Source of the DNA: Chitinophagaceae bacterium
GTDB lineage: Bacteria; Bacteroidota; Bacteroidia; Chitinophagales; Chitinophagaceae
Direction of reading: 5' to 3'
DNA length: 64,000 bases
Assembly: GCA_947372105.1 (NCBI GenBank)
Contig: CANBSH010000006.1
Location: forward strand, 1-64,000
The notes below the pieces were generated by a model. That model did no database searches. It was given only the letters and a program-made list of their open reading frames with translations, and was not told the DNA's origin. The first letter of the stretch is position 1. Each line of letters begins with the position of its first letter. Positions 1-8,900 of this stretch are shown here, piece by piece. Both the position numbers and the translations under genes were made by a program.

Positions 1-1
1 G

Positions 2-589
2 ACTGCTGTCCAAAATACCTACCAATATGCATTGCAAATGATTCAGCAAAATGGAGGTAAGGTGAATGGTGAACTTATTTCATGGCCTGAACAAAAAGTA
101 ACTACCGCTCCTTGGGAAGATGCTTATCCTCATTTAGTATTTGATAAAAAACTTTCTGTTTTTGACAAAACAAATTGGACTTCAAAAGGGGATTGGAAAA
201 TGTATAATGAAAAATCTTGGGATGGTAAATCAGAAAGGCCGCAAGCGCTTATGTCTGCAACTAAAGGCGATGAAATTACCTTCAGTTTTGAAGGAACAGG
301 AATTTCCATTGCAGGGAATTGGGTGAAAGATGGCGGGAAAGCTGCTATTTATGTAGATGGAAAATGGCATCGTAATATTGATACTTATTTTGATTATGCA
401 CAACAAGAACACCGCAATATTACATTATGGAATGACTTTAAATTAAAACCGGGGAAACATAATGTGACCATCCAAGTCAAAGGAGAACATCATCCTAATT
501 CTACTTCTTCCAAAGTGTACATTACCGAAGCTGTGGTATATAAAACAGCACCTAAAAAAAGTAGCGTGTATACTTTTCCTAGAAACTAA
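2..589 (+). CDS. C-terminal part of a secreted protein with a carbohydrate-binding-like beta-sandwich (5' truncated)
   Basis: The reading frame is open from base 2 with no stop upstream, so the gene begins outside the window and only its last 195 codons are seen. The first ATG in view (38) is internal. The visible part ends in about 130 residues rich in alternating beta-strand pattern (FSFEGTGISIAGNW, then GGKAAIYVDGKW), which resembles the galactose-binding or jelly-roll domains attached to Bacteroidota glycoside hydrolases and ADP-ribosylglycohydrolase-like proteins. I cannot see a catalytic domain, so the enzyme class is unknown. The ADP-ribosylglycohydrolase assignment is only a recollection of similar C-terminal architecture. 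It converges on ppx with a 20-base gap. Confidence 0.6.
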   Translation, partial: TAVQNTYQYALQMIQQNGGKVNGELISWPEQKVTTAPWEDAYPHLVFDKKLSVFDKTNWTSKGDWKMYNEKSWDGKSERPQALMSATKGDEITFSFEGTGISIAGNWVKDGGKAAIYVDGKWHRNIDTYFDYAQQEHRNITLWNDFKLKPGKHNVTIQVKGEHHPNSTSSKVYITEAVVYKTAPKKSSVYTFPRN

Positions 590-609
590 TTGTATCTTAA
601 AATCTGTCT

Positions 610-1488
610 TTAGTTTTCTACCATGTCATACAGGTGATGAATCAAACCATCCGCCAATCCAATTTTTGGAACATGAATCTCATCAATATTTGCCCATTTG
701 CAAATCGCATTATAAATAGTAAGTGCAGGAACAATCACTTCTGCTCTATCTTCTTTAATCGTATATTTTTTCATCCTTTCTTCAACGCTCAAAGGATCCA
801 TTTCCTTGAAAATATCTTTCAGGGTATCAGATGAAATAGATTTATTCGTTTTGGCCCCCACTATTGCAAATATCTTATTGATATTACCGCCAGAACCAAT
901 GCCAATCATGTTTTCGTATTTTTTAGCAAGTTCTTTTAAGGTGTCTTTCATCTCCTCCCAGGTTTCATCTTTTACTTTATTCGTTAATAAACGAACCGTA
1001 CCAATATTAAAAGATTTCTGTAGGACCACATTTGATTTATGGTATAATGTAATTTCTGTACTGCCGCCACCTACATCAATATAGATATAGCTTTTATCCT
1101 TGTCTAAAAATTCTGCAATATGATTTTCGTATATAATTTCTGCCTCTAATTCACCAGATATAATTTCAATCTCAATAGAAGTTTCCGATTTTATCTCTTT
1201 GATAATTTCTTTCGCATTTTCGGCGTCTCTCATGGCGCTTGTGGCACAAGCCATATAATGTTCTACTTCATACACTTTAAGCAAATTGCTGAACGCTTTG
1301 ATGGTGTTTATAAGCATCTTCTTTTTAGTTCCGCCAATATATCCTTTTTCAAAAACATCAAAACCTAAACGCAAAGGGATTCTCAATAAGTTTAATTTAT
1401 TAAATTCTGTTTCTTTCCCTTTTTTGACCACCTCACAAATTAATAATCTGGCGGCGTTACTTCCAATATCTATTGCTGCAAGTACCAA
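610..1488 (-). CDS. ppx: Exopolyphosphatase, Ppx/GppA family
   Basis: A 292-residue protein with the ASKHA-fold phosphate loops of Ppx/GppA phosphatases: DIGSNAARLL at residues 7-16 and DVGGGSTE at 138-145, plus the acidic SGELEAE stretch near 111-117. The family hydrolyses terminal phosphate from polyphosphate or from pppGpp. At about 300 residues it is the short form made only of the two catalytic domains, without the C-terminal HD-like domain of E. coli Ppx. It lies two bases after the stop of ppk1 on the same strand, so the two are almost certainly cotranscribed, pairing synthesis with breakdown of polyphosphate. Choice between exopolyphosphatase and pppGpp phosphatase is not decided by sequence; the ppk1 linkage favours the first. 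Confidence 0.9.
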   Translation of the reverse strand: MVLAAIDIGSNAARLLICEVVKKGKETEFNKLNLLRIPLRLGFDVFEKGYIGGTKKKMLINTIKAFSNLLKVYEVEHYMACATSAMRDAENAKEIIKEIKSETSIEIEIISGELEAEIIYENHIAEFLDKDKSYIYIDVGGGSTEITLYHKSNVVLQKSFNIGTVRLLTNKVKDETWEEMKDTLKELAKKYENMIGIGSGGNINKIFAIVGAKTNKSISSDTLKDIFKEMDPLSVEERMKKYTIKEDRAEVIVPALTIYNAICKWANIDEIHVPKIGLADGLIHHLYDMVEN

Positions 1489-1490
1489 TT

Positions 1491-3557
1491 TTAATATTTT
1501 TTACCCATTAAATAATGATAAGTTTCTACCTGAGATTTGCAGGCCTTCTTTCTTTCGGAAGGTACATAATTATTGCTTAATTCTGAATCTAAAATTCTAG
1601 CTTTTTTGTTGTCTTGTAACTGGATATTTAAGATATCAATCAACTCTCTTTTTATATTCTTATCTAAAATTGGAGTGGCTACCTCAATTCGGTGGTCTAA
1701 ATTACGTACCATCCAATCCGCGCTTGAAATATATACTTTCTCATTGCCTTTGTTATTAAAAATCATGACCCTTGCATGCTCTAAATATTCATCCACAATA
1801 CTAATTGCATTTATTTTATGACTTAATTTTTCCTTTACATTCTTCAAGGTTAAAATTCCACGTATAATCAAGTTTACTTCTACGCCTTCTTTGACTGCTT
1901 TATATAAGTGGTCCAATAATATTTGATCGCTCAGTGAATTTAGTTTGATGGTGATTTTTGCTTCTTTACCTTGTTTTGCAAATTTTACTTCATTGTCAAT
2001 GAGTTTCACAATAGTACTTCGCATATTGACTGGGGAAATCAATAAATTTCTAGATTTACTAATGGGTTTAATGCCTGCATGCCAATTTTCCAAATAGGCG
2101 AATACTTTATTGGCTTCAGTCAATAAAGTTCTTGATGCGGTCAACAAACAATGGTCCGCATATATTTTTGCTGTTTTTTCATTCAAATTTCCGGTACTTA
2201 TAAATCCATATTGTATCGTCTTATTATTTATCTTTTTCTGAATCACACATAATTTAGCGTGCACTTTGATATTGGGTATTCCCACAATAACATTCACGCC
2301 TTCTTCCTCTAGGACTGTTTTCCACTCCAGGTTTGCTTCTTCGTCAAATCTTGCCTTTAATTCTAAAAATACAGTTACTTTTTTGCCATTTCTTGCTGCG
2401 TTAATTAGTGCATTAATTACTTTAGAGTTGCTTGCTAATCGGTAAGCTGTGATTTTAATGGAATATACCGTATCATCCATCGCGGCTTCCCTCAATAAGT
2501 CAATGACAGGATCAAAGCTATGATAGGGAAAATGCAACATCACATCCTTTTTCAAAATCACTTCTGATACCAATTCTTTTTTCTTAAATAATGGATGCGA
2601 AAAAGGGCCTGGTCGTTGGTTCTTTTCGGTTAAGACTTCTGGAAAATCCATGAAGTGCCTAAAATTATGAATATGCCCCCCTGGTATAATACTACTCTTA
2701 CTGGTAAGCTTTAATTTTTTAATTAGAAATTCTAAAAGTTCCGCATTCATTTCTTTGTCATATACAAATCTTACAGGTTTTCCTTTCCTCCTACTCTTAA
2801 TTCCTTTGGAAATTTTATCAACAAAATTAATTCCTACTTCTTGTTCAATATCTATTTCGGCATCCTTTGTAATTTTAAAGACGTTCGCTTCAAAATGATT
2901 GAACTTGAAATGAGAAAAAATAAAAGGGAGATTGAATTTTATAATATCTTCTAGTAATATAATTGTTTGTTTATTATTCACGCTAGGTAAAATAACAAAA
3001 CGACCAATTGACTTAGACGGGATTTCGATCAAAGAAAACTTTTCATTATATGCGTCTTTTTTATTTCTCATCACAATCGCTAAATACAAGCTCTTATCTC
3101 TCAAATAGGGCAATTCAGGGAGGTTATCAATCATTAATGGAATGATGTAAGGTCGCACTACATTATCAAAGTAATTTTTCACAAATTCCTTTTGTATTAA
3201 AGTCAATTTTTTCTCGTTGACTATAACTACATTTCTTTTTATTAATTCTCTATTGATGTTATTCCATATCCTTGTAAATTCACTTTGCTGCTTTAATACA
3301 ATAGTTTGTATTTCCTCTAAAATCAAATTTGGCGATTCAAGTATATCAATATTTGTATTTTTCTTTTTATCTATTAATTCAACCATTCTTTTTAATGTTG
3401 CTACCCGCACTCTAAAAAATTCATCTAAATTGTTGGAAAAAATTCCTAAAAATCTAATTCTATCTTTTAAAGCTACCGTGGGGTCGTTTGCTTCTTGTAA
3501 TACTCTAGCATTAAAGCTTAACCAACTAATATCTCTTGGAACATATTTATACTTCAT
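1491..3557 (-). CDS. ppk1: Polyphosphate kinase 1
   Basis: PPK1 makes polyphosphate from ATP through a phosphohistidine intermediate and is usually membrane associated. The N terminus carries the signature ISWLSFNARVLQEA, followed by RIRFLGIFSNNLDEFFRVR. The two phospholipase D-like halves follow, with the histidine of KVHAKLCVI (equivalent to the phosphorylated His435 of E. coli) and the second conserved histidine in YLEHARVMIF. Length fits the family at about 690 residues. Start: ATGs exist at 3617, 3578 and 3557; the last gives MKYKYVPRDISWLSFN, which matches the usual short leader before the signature, so I prefer it, but 3617 is possible. It is the first gene of a two-gene unit with ppx. 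Confidence 0.95.
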   Translation of the reverse strand: MKYKYVPRDISWLSFNARVLQEANDPTVALKDRIRFLGIFSNNLDEFFRVRVATLKRMVELIDKKKNTNIDILESPNLILEEIQTIVLKQQSEFTRIWNNINRELIKRNVVIVNEKKLTLIQKEFVKNYFDNVVRPYIIPLMIDNLPELPYLRDKSLYLAIVMRNKKDAYNEKFSLIEIPSKSIGRFVILPSVNNKQTIILLEDIIKFNLPFIFSHFKFNHFEANVFKITKDAEIDIEQEVGINFVDKISKGIKSRRKGKPVRFVYDKEMNAELLEFLIKKLKLTSKSSIIPGGHIHNFRHFMDFPEVLTEKNQRPGPFSHPLFKKKELVSEVILKKDVMLHFPYHSFDPVIDLLREAAMDDTVYSIKITAYRLASNSKVINALINAARNGKKVTVFLELKARFDEEANLEWKTVLEEEGVNVIVGIPNIKVHAKLCVIQKKINNKTIQYGFISTGNLNEKTAKIYADHCLLTASRTLLTEANKVFAYLENWHAGIKPISKSRNLLISPVNMRSTIVKLIDNEVKFAKQGKEAKITIKLNSLSDQILLDHLYKAVKEGVEVNLIIRGILTLKNVKEKLSHKINAISIVDEYLEHARVMIFNNKGNEKVYISSADWMVRNLDHRIEVATPILDKNIKRELIDILNIQLQDNKKARILDSELSNNYVPSERKKACKSQVETYHYLMGKKY

Positions 3558-3693
3558 CTTTTCATAAAATTGATTCATAAAATTATAGGTTCTTACTCCA
3601 AGTAATATTCTCTTCATAATTTGATAACATTAAAGTAATGTTTAGGAAATATTGCATTTACATGCTTTTCCGTTATTTACACAAACTTAGATC

Positions 3694-4539
3694 ATGGAAA
3701 AAAGACCAATGGAAATTTGTATTTTAAGTGATTTACATTTAGGTACATTTGGATGTCAGGCCAAAGAAGTGCTTAATTACTTAAAAAGTATCCAACCTAA
3801 AACGCTTATTTTAAACGGGGATATTATAGATATCTGGCAGTTTAATAAACGTTATTTTCCAGCGAGTCATATGGCAGTCATTAAGCAAATATTTAGCATG
3901 GCCAGTAAGGATACAAAGGTAATCTATATCACTGGTAACCATGATGAAGCTTTACGCAAATATGCCGATTTTGAAATGGGAAATATTCAATTGACTGATA
4001 AAATTGTATTTGAAATAAATGGCGAAAAAAACTGGGTGTTTCATGGAGACGTTTTTGACAGAACCACCAAGGGTAGCGCCAAATTATTAGCTAAGTTAGG
4101 AGGGTACGGGTATGATTTACTTATATTGATTAATAGCCTCTTGAATTGGTGGATGAAGATCATGGGAAAGGAGAAAATGAGTTTTAGTAAAAGTGTAAAA
4201 AATGGAGTTAAAAAGGCAGTTTCATGGATTAATGATTTTGAACAAACTGCAGCCGAACTTGCTATTGAAAATAAATATCAATATGTGATATGTGGCCATA
4301 TTCATCAACCGCAACATCGTGTTTTTACCAATGAAAAAGGTTCCGTGACGTATTTAAATAGTGGAGATTGGATTGAAAACTTAACTTCTTTAGAGTATTA
4401 TGACAAAGGATGGAAATTGTATCAATATGATCCTAAGAAATTCGAAAATGTTTCCACTATCAGCAAAAACAAAATTATTCATTTGCAAGAGGAATTGAGT
4501 GTCATTACGCATGAAGTTGCATTTCAAGTTTCTATGTAA
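3694..4539 (+). CDS. Metallophosphoesterase, UDP-2,3-diacylglucosamine diphosphatase (LpxH-like) family
   Basis: A calcineurin-type phosphoesterase of 281 residues. The metal ligands are visible in order: D13 and H15 in SDLHLG, D43 in NGDIID, N82/H83 in GNHD, a histidine in FHGDVFD and the closing GHIHQPQH. The close spacing and the tyrosine/tryptophan-rich cap between motifs are as in LpxH and its paralogues, which hydrolyse UDP-2,3-diacylglucosamine to lipid X in lipid A synthesis. Many Bacteroidota have several paralogues, so this may act on another nucleotide-lipid. Its stop codon overlaps the start of the next glycosyltransferase (TAATG), so the two proteins are translationally coupled. 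Divergent from ppk1, with 76 bases or more between them for both promoters. Confidence 0.8.
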   Translation: MEKRPMEICILSDLHLGTFGCQAKEVLNYLKSIQPKTLILNGDIIDIWQFNKRYFPASHMAVIKQIFSMASKDTKVIYITGNHDEALRKYADFEMGNIQLTDKIVFEINGEKNWVFHGDVFDRTTKGSAKLLAKLGGYGYDLLILINSLLNWWMKIMGKEKMSFSKSVKNGVKKAVSWINDFEQTAAELAIENKYQYVICGHIHQPQHRVFTNEKGSVTYLNSGDWIENLTSLEYYDKGWKLYQYDPKKFENVSTISKNKIIHLQEELSVITHEVAFQVSM

Positions 4540-5528
4540 TGAAAATATTTTATGCCATACAAGGAACAGGTAATGGCCATGTGAGTCGTGCCGTACAATT
4601 ATATCCTTATCTTAAAAAGTACGGAGAGGTTGACTTTTTTTTAAGCGGGTCCAATGCTCAATTAAACTTAGACATCCCCATTAAATATAAAAGTAAGGGC
4701 GTCAGCTTGTTTTATAAACCTACCGGCGGGTTAGATTATAAAAAAATTGTGCAATCACTTTCCTTAAGCGTCATTAATGAAGCTAAAGAATTGCCCTTGG
4801 ATCAATACGATTTAATCATTAATGATTTTGAATTTATAACTTCACTATCCTGCAGTTTAAAAAAGAAAAAAAGTATACAATTTGGCCATCAAGCTAGTTT
4901 TCAAAGCAAATTAACTCCTCGTGCAAAAGTGTTTAGCCCTATTGGAAATTTAGTGTTAGAGAAAATGGTCAAAAGTACCGACTATTTAGGTTTACATTTT
5001 TCTTCCTATGATAAAAATATTTACAATCCTATTATCAAGGATGAAATCATAGAGGCAAATCCAATTGACGATGAACATATTACGGTGTATTTGCCGCAAT
5101 ACTCCATCCATTATCTGACTCCTTTTTTGCATCAACAAAAAGGAACACATTTTGAAGTATTCACTAAGGAGGTAACGCAAATCACCAATTCCAAAAACAT
5201 TACCTATTACCCCATTCATAATCAAGTTTTTACAAGTAGCTTGATTAGATGTCATGGAATTATTACTGCCGGGGGCTTTGAAACTCCTGCGGAAGCTATG
5301 TATTTGAATAAAAAAATATTAAGTATACCCATCTTAAATCATTATGAGCAAGCATGTAATGCTGAAGCCATGCGAGCAATGGGGGTGATGGTATTAAAAA
5401 ATATGGATGACGAATTTCCCGCTCAATTTACAAAATGGTTACAAGAAAAAAATAAAGTTCAGTTTCAATTAACACATCATACAAAAGATATTGTTCAACA
5501 ACTTATCTCAAAAGCGCCCTATAATTAA
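4539..5528 (+). CDS. Glycosyltransferase, GT28/MurG-like superfamily (MJ1255 type)
   Basis: A 329-residue protein opening with KIFYAIQGTGNGHVSRA, the glycine-rich N-terminal loop typical of the MJ1255/VC2487 group of GT-B glycosyltransferases. The C-terminal half has the expected donor-site segment HGIITAGGFETPAEAMYLNKKILSIP (split here: GGFETPAEAM then a Leu-Pro strand), as in MurG-type enzymes that recognise UDP-sugars. No membrane segment is evident, so it is likely peripheral. It starts one base inside the stop of the preceding phosphoesterase, which suggests the pair acts on one glycolipid or surface polysaccharide route; the acceptor and donor are unknown. Confidence 0.75.
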   Translation: MKIFYAIQGTGNGHVSRAVQLYPYLKKYGEVDFFLSGSNAQLNLDIPIKYKSKGVSLFYKPTGGLDYKKIVQSLSLSVINEAKELPLDQYDLIINDFEFITSLSCSLKKKKSIQFGHQASFQSKLTPRAKVFSPIGNLVLEKMVKSTDYLGLHFSSYDKNIYNPIIKDEIIEANPIDDEHITVYLPQYSIHYLTPFLHQQKGTHFEVFTKEVTQITNSKNITYYPIHNQVFTSSLIRCHGIITAGGFETPAEAMYLNKKILSIPILNHYEQACNAEAMRAMGVMVLKNMDDEFPAQFTKWLQEKNKVQFQLTHHTKDIVQQLISKAPYN

Positions 5529-5563
5529 AGCCCTTACAATTAATTAAATTTAAAATCATTAAA

Positions 5564-5911
5564 ATGTATTTATTAGTCAATCAAAAAAACGAAACGGTAG
5601 CGTATGTGCAAAACATGATGATTTTAGACGCAACACAGGAGCATGTCGTTGGAATCTTAATAGGAGATTGCTTTTTTGGCAAGAAAGAGCACAAGCAAGT
5701 GGGTAAAATATTTAATAAAACTGCTTATTTAGTCAACGGAGAAATAGCAGCCAAATTGGTTTTAAATAAAGACTATAAAAGCGCTTCTATAAAAAAAAGT
5801 TTAATGAATGAAGCCTGGGATATTTTAATGAATATCACTGAACATACATCTACTTGGATTAATGAATCTAAAAAGTGGAGTAAGTTAAGTTTGATAGATC
5901 ATTTAAAATAA
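5564..5911 (+). CDS. Small conserved protein of unknown function, possibly beta-flower-like
   Basis: A 115-residue soluble protein with no signal peptide or membrane segment. The first 75 residues read as short beta strands with a repeated pattern of hydrophobic residues ending in Gly-Asp or Gly-Lys turns (VVGILIGDCFFGKKEHKQVGK), which recalls four-fold beta-flower proteins; that assignment is weak. The C-terminal 35 residues look helical and tryptophan-rich. It lies 35 bases after the glycosyltransferase on the same strand and may be in its operon. I do not recognise a function. Confidence 0.6.
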   Translation: MYLLVNQKNETVAYVQNMMILDATQEHVVGILIGDCFFGKKEHKQVGKIFNKTAYLVNGEIAAKLVLNKDYKSASIKKSLMNEAWDILMNITEHTSTWINESKKWSKLSLIDHLK

Positions 5912-5932
5912 AATATATTTGTATATAAGCAA

Positions 5933-6286
5933 ATGTTTATGCAAATATCGTCCCCCAAAAAAATCCTACTTCTATTTTCCATTTTAATCACCAGTACTCA
6001 TTTCTTTTGCACTTCTAAATCGGTAGATAGCACTTCGAATACTTGTGATCCTGCAATAAGTTTTAGCAAAACGATAAAACCTATATTAGACGCGAATTGC
6101 AACATGCCTGGATGTCATGATGATCAGGTTATTACTGCTTTGAAGGATTTTCAAACTGTACATGATGGTGCTGCTCAAATTAAATTATCCATCATGACAG
6201 GCAAAATGCCTAAAAATAGAACCATCACTACAGCAGAAAAAAATGCCATTTATTGTTGGATTGACAATGGCGCTAAAAATAATTAA
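5933..6286 (+). CDS. Small secreted c-type-cytochrome-like protein
   Basis: A 117-residue protein with an N-terminal hydrophobic stretch (residues 9-25, ending near a cysteine) that looks like a signal peptide; the sequence before the cysteine (HFFC) is a poor lipobox. The mature part has one heme-binding-like site, CNMPGCH, i.e. C-X4-C-H rather than the usual C-X2-C-H, followed by the ALKDF...MP spacing and a C-terminal WIDNGAKNN. This is the pattern of short cytochrome domains common in Bacteroidota secreted proteins. A methionine in TGKMPKN could be the sixth ligand. Redox partner unknown. Its last 4 bases overlap the convergent ammonia-lyase gene. Confidence 0.65.
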   Translation: MFMQISSPKKILLLFSILITSTHFFCTSKSVDSTSNTCDPAISFSKTIKPILDANCNMPGCHDDQVITALKDFQTVHDGAAQIKLSIMTGKMPKNRTITTAEKNAIYCWIDNGAKNN

Positions 6287-7239
6287 ACTGCCGGGAACCA
6301 TTCAGCGAACTTAGTTAAGTCCACATTGCCTCCCGATAAAATAATGCCCACCTTTTTTCCTTTGAATAATTCTTTATTCCGAAGTGCTGCAGCAAAGGGG
6401 ACTACACAACTTGGTTCTACAATAATTTTCATTCTTTCATAAACCAATTTTAGGGCTGCTTTTATTTCTTCCTCAGAAACTAATAATATATCAGTTACAT
6501 GTTGTTTGATAATTCCCAAGGTTTGCTCACTTAATGTGGTCAATAATCCATCCGCAATGGTATTTATAAAGGGTGCTTTTTCTACTTTGCCCGATTTAAA
6601 ACTGAGAATAGCATCGGCTGCTCCTTCAGGTTCTCCTGCATACACTTGTAAGCTGGGCTTTAAATAATGAGCTCCCAAACTAGTTCCTGATAATAATCCA
6701 CCACCACCTACAGGCGTTATCACAACATCTAATAAAGGCACTTCTTCCAGAAATTCTTTTATGCAAGTAGCTTGGCCAGTAATCACTCGATAATCATCAT
6801 AAGGGTGTATAAATTCGGCACCTGTTTCGGCTACTACTTTTTGGAGTGCTGCTTCTCTAGCTGCTTGATTGGATTCACAAATGATTACTTGGGCACCATA
6901 GCCTCTTACTGCATTTACTTTTACTTGTGGAGATGATTGAGGCATGACGATATAGGCCTTTATACCTAATGTTTTTGCAGCAAAAGCTAATGCTTGTGCA
7001 TGATTGCCAGAGGAATGAGTGGCAATGCCATTTTTGAGTTGTTCAGGGCTTAAACTTAATGTGGCATTCATTCCCCCTCTAATTTTAAAAGCTCCAATTT
7101 TTTGAAAATTCTCGCATTTGAAATAAAAATCAATGCCCGACATTTCATTAATGCTTTGACAGGTTAAAACGGGGGTTTTATGAATATAGGGCTGAATACG
7201 TTGTGCCGCATCCAGAATGTTTTGTAGTGTAATTTCCAT
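6283..7239 (-). CDS. Threonine/serine dehydratase or serine racemase-like PLP enzyme
   Basis: A fold-type II PLP enzyme of 318 residues without a C-terminal ACT regulatory domain. The PLP lysine is in KIGAFKIRGG, the phosphate loop in SSGNHAQALA and GGGGLLSG, and the C-terminal SGGN binds the pyridine nitrogen region. This length and these motifs fit the catabolic threonine dehydratase, serine racemase and threo-3-hydroxyaspartate ammonia-lyase group; the sequence alone does not separate them. Start: an ATG at 7272 would add 11 residues (MQTKYYCINLT) not typical of the family, so the ATG at 7239 (MEITLQNILDAAQRI) is preferred. Divergent from xylB. Confidence 0.85.
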   Translation of the reverse strand: MEITLQNILDAAQRIQPYIHKTPVLTCQSINEMSGIDFYFKCENFQKIGAFKIRGGMNATLSLSPEQLKNGIATHSSGNHAQALAFAAKTLGIKAYIVMPQSSPQVKVNAVRGYGAQVIICESNQAAREAALQKVVAETGAEFIHPYDDYRVITGQATCIKEFLEEVPLLDVVITPVGGGGLLSGTSLGAHYLKPSLQVYAGEPEGAADAILSFKSGKVEKAPFINTIADGLLTTLSEQTLGIIKQHVTDILLVSEEEIKAALKLVYERMKIIVEPSCVVPFAAALRNKELFKGKKVGIILSGGNVDLTKFAEWFPAV

Positions 7240-7398
7240 AGTTAAATTTATACAATAATACTTTGTTTGCAAAATTGGGTCTCCAAGGCTAAATTATTGC
7301 ATTTTCCACTTGAATAGAAGCAATTATTTTCATAGTTTTAATAGGTTGTATTGGAACGTATGAATGACTCTAAAAAGTTTTATTGCAAATAATTAGAT

Positions 7399-8874
7399 AT
7401 GTATTTATTAGGATTGGATATAGGGACGTCTTCTATTAAAGCTTCTGTGGTGGAAATTGCTACGTCCCAATGTGTTGCTTCCACTCAATTTCCAGATGCA
7501 GAAACTCCTATCACTTCTTTACAAACAGGATGGGCTGAGCAATCCCCTGCGACTTGGTGGGAGCATGCGCAAGCCGCTATTTTAAAATTAAATGCATCTC
7601 GAAAATACGACCCGCAACAAATTCAAGCGATAGGCATCTCCTATCAAATGCATGGCTTGGTATTGGTAGATAAAAATAAAGAAGTTTTAAGAGACAGTAT
7701 TATTTGGTGTGATAGTAGAGCAGTCGAAATAGGAGAGCAAGCGTTTCAATCTATAGGTGCCGAAAAATGTTTGAGTTATTTATTAAATTCTCCCGGAAAT
7801 TTTACGGCTTCTAAATTAGCATGGGTCAAAAAAAATGAACCTGAAATTTATAATCGCATCAACAAAATAATGTTGCCTGGTGATTTTATTGCTATGAAGT
7901 TAACTGGAGAAATTACGACAAGCATTTCTTCCTTATCGGAAGGCATTTTTTGGGATTTTAAAAACAATGAACTATCACATGATGTGATGCAACATTTTGG
8001 ATTTGATCAAAATCATTTTCCAGTAATTCAGGATGTATTTAGTAACCATGGTCATTTACTTTCAACAGTAGCTAGCACTTTATCTCTAAAAGCCGGCATA
8101 CCCATTACCTATAAAGCAGGCGATCAACCTAACAATGCATTATCCTTAAATGTATTAGAACCGGGTGAAGTGGCTGCCACTGCAGGAACTTCGGGAGTTA
8201 TTTATGGAGTCACAGACAAAATTACCTGTGATCCGCAATCAAGAGTGAATACTTTTGCGCACGTAAATCATACGCCGCAGACAAACCGATTAGGAGTTTT
8301 GTTATGTATAAATGGTACAGGTATCATGAATAGTTGGGTTAAAAATAAAATAGGAGCTGGTCTTACGTATCCTGAAATGAATCAACAAGCAAGTCAAGTT
8401 GCAGCGGGTAGTGATGGTTTGCAAACTTTTCCATTTGGTAATGGTGCAGAAAGAATTTTTAATAATAAAATTATCGGAGCCCAATTTTCTAAAATTGATT
8501 TGAATAAACATAGCCATGCGCATATTTTTAGAGCAGCACAAGAGGGAATCGCATTTACTTTTAGATATGGATTAGATATCATGCGCAGCAATGGAATGCA
8601 ACCTAATATTATAAGAGCAGGACATGCTAATATGTTTTTAAGTGAAGTGTTTACAGAAGCTTTTGTAAATGCCACTGGAGTTCCTGTTGCTTTATATCAA
8701 ACAGAAGGCAGTGTGGGTGCTGCAATAGGTGCAGGTATTGGACATCATGTTTATGCAAATGCGCAAGAAGCCTTCGCTCAAGTGAAACCCATTAAAACGG
8801 TGACACCTACCAAAGAAAAAATGTACAATGAACTTTATTCAAATTGGTTAATCACATTGAATAAGAATTTATAA
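7399..8874 (+). CDS. xylB: Xylulokinase
   Basis: A FGGY-family sugar kinase of 491 residues that phosphorylates D-xylulose to xylulose 5-phosphate. Visible motifs are the N-terminal phosphate loop [14 protein letters not shown], the substrate segment [12 protein letters not shown] (MHG is characteristic of xylulokinases), the catalytic aspartate in [13 protein letters not shown] and the adenosine segment AGTSGVIYG. Near the C terminus [10 protein letters not shown] closes the nucleotide site. It is 26 bases upstream of xylA and is the first gene of a co-directional run reaching 12476. No clear promoter or XylR-type operator stands out in the 126-base upstream region. Confidence 0.95.
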   Translation: MYLLGLDIGTSSIKASVVEIATSQCVASTQFPDAETPITSLQTGWAEQSPATWWEHAQAAILKLNASRKYDPQQIQAIGISYQMHGLVLVDKNKEVLRDSIIWCDSRAVEIGEQAFQSIGAEKCLSYLLNSPGNFTASKLAWVKKNEPEIYNRINKIMLPGDFIAMKLTGEITTSISSLSEGIFWDFKNNELSHDVMQHFGFDQNHFPVIQDVFSNHGHLLSTVASTLSLKAGIPITYKAGDQPNNALSLNVLEPGEVAATAGTSGVIYGVTDKITCDPQSRVNTFAHVNHTPQTNRLGVLLCINGTGIMNSWVKNKIGAGLTYPEMNQQASQVAAGSDGLQTFPFGNGAERIFNNKIIGAQFSKIDLNKHSHAHIFRAAQEGIAFTFRYGLDIMRSNGMQPNIIRAGHANMFLSEVFTEAFVNATGVPVALYQTEGSVGAAIGAGIGHHVYANAQEAFAQVKPIKTVTPTKEKMYNELYSNWLITLNKNL

Positions 8875-8900
8875 TAATTGATCAAACTAAAAATAATGTT

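Noticed and set aside
3625-3641. Two TAAC/TAAT repeats at 11-base spacing near ppk1, as a possible Pho box
   Set aside because: Only two weakly similar copies are seen, in AT-rich DNA, so this is not comparable to the four-fold array at 15564.
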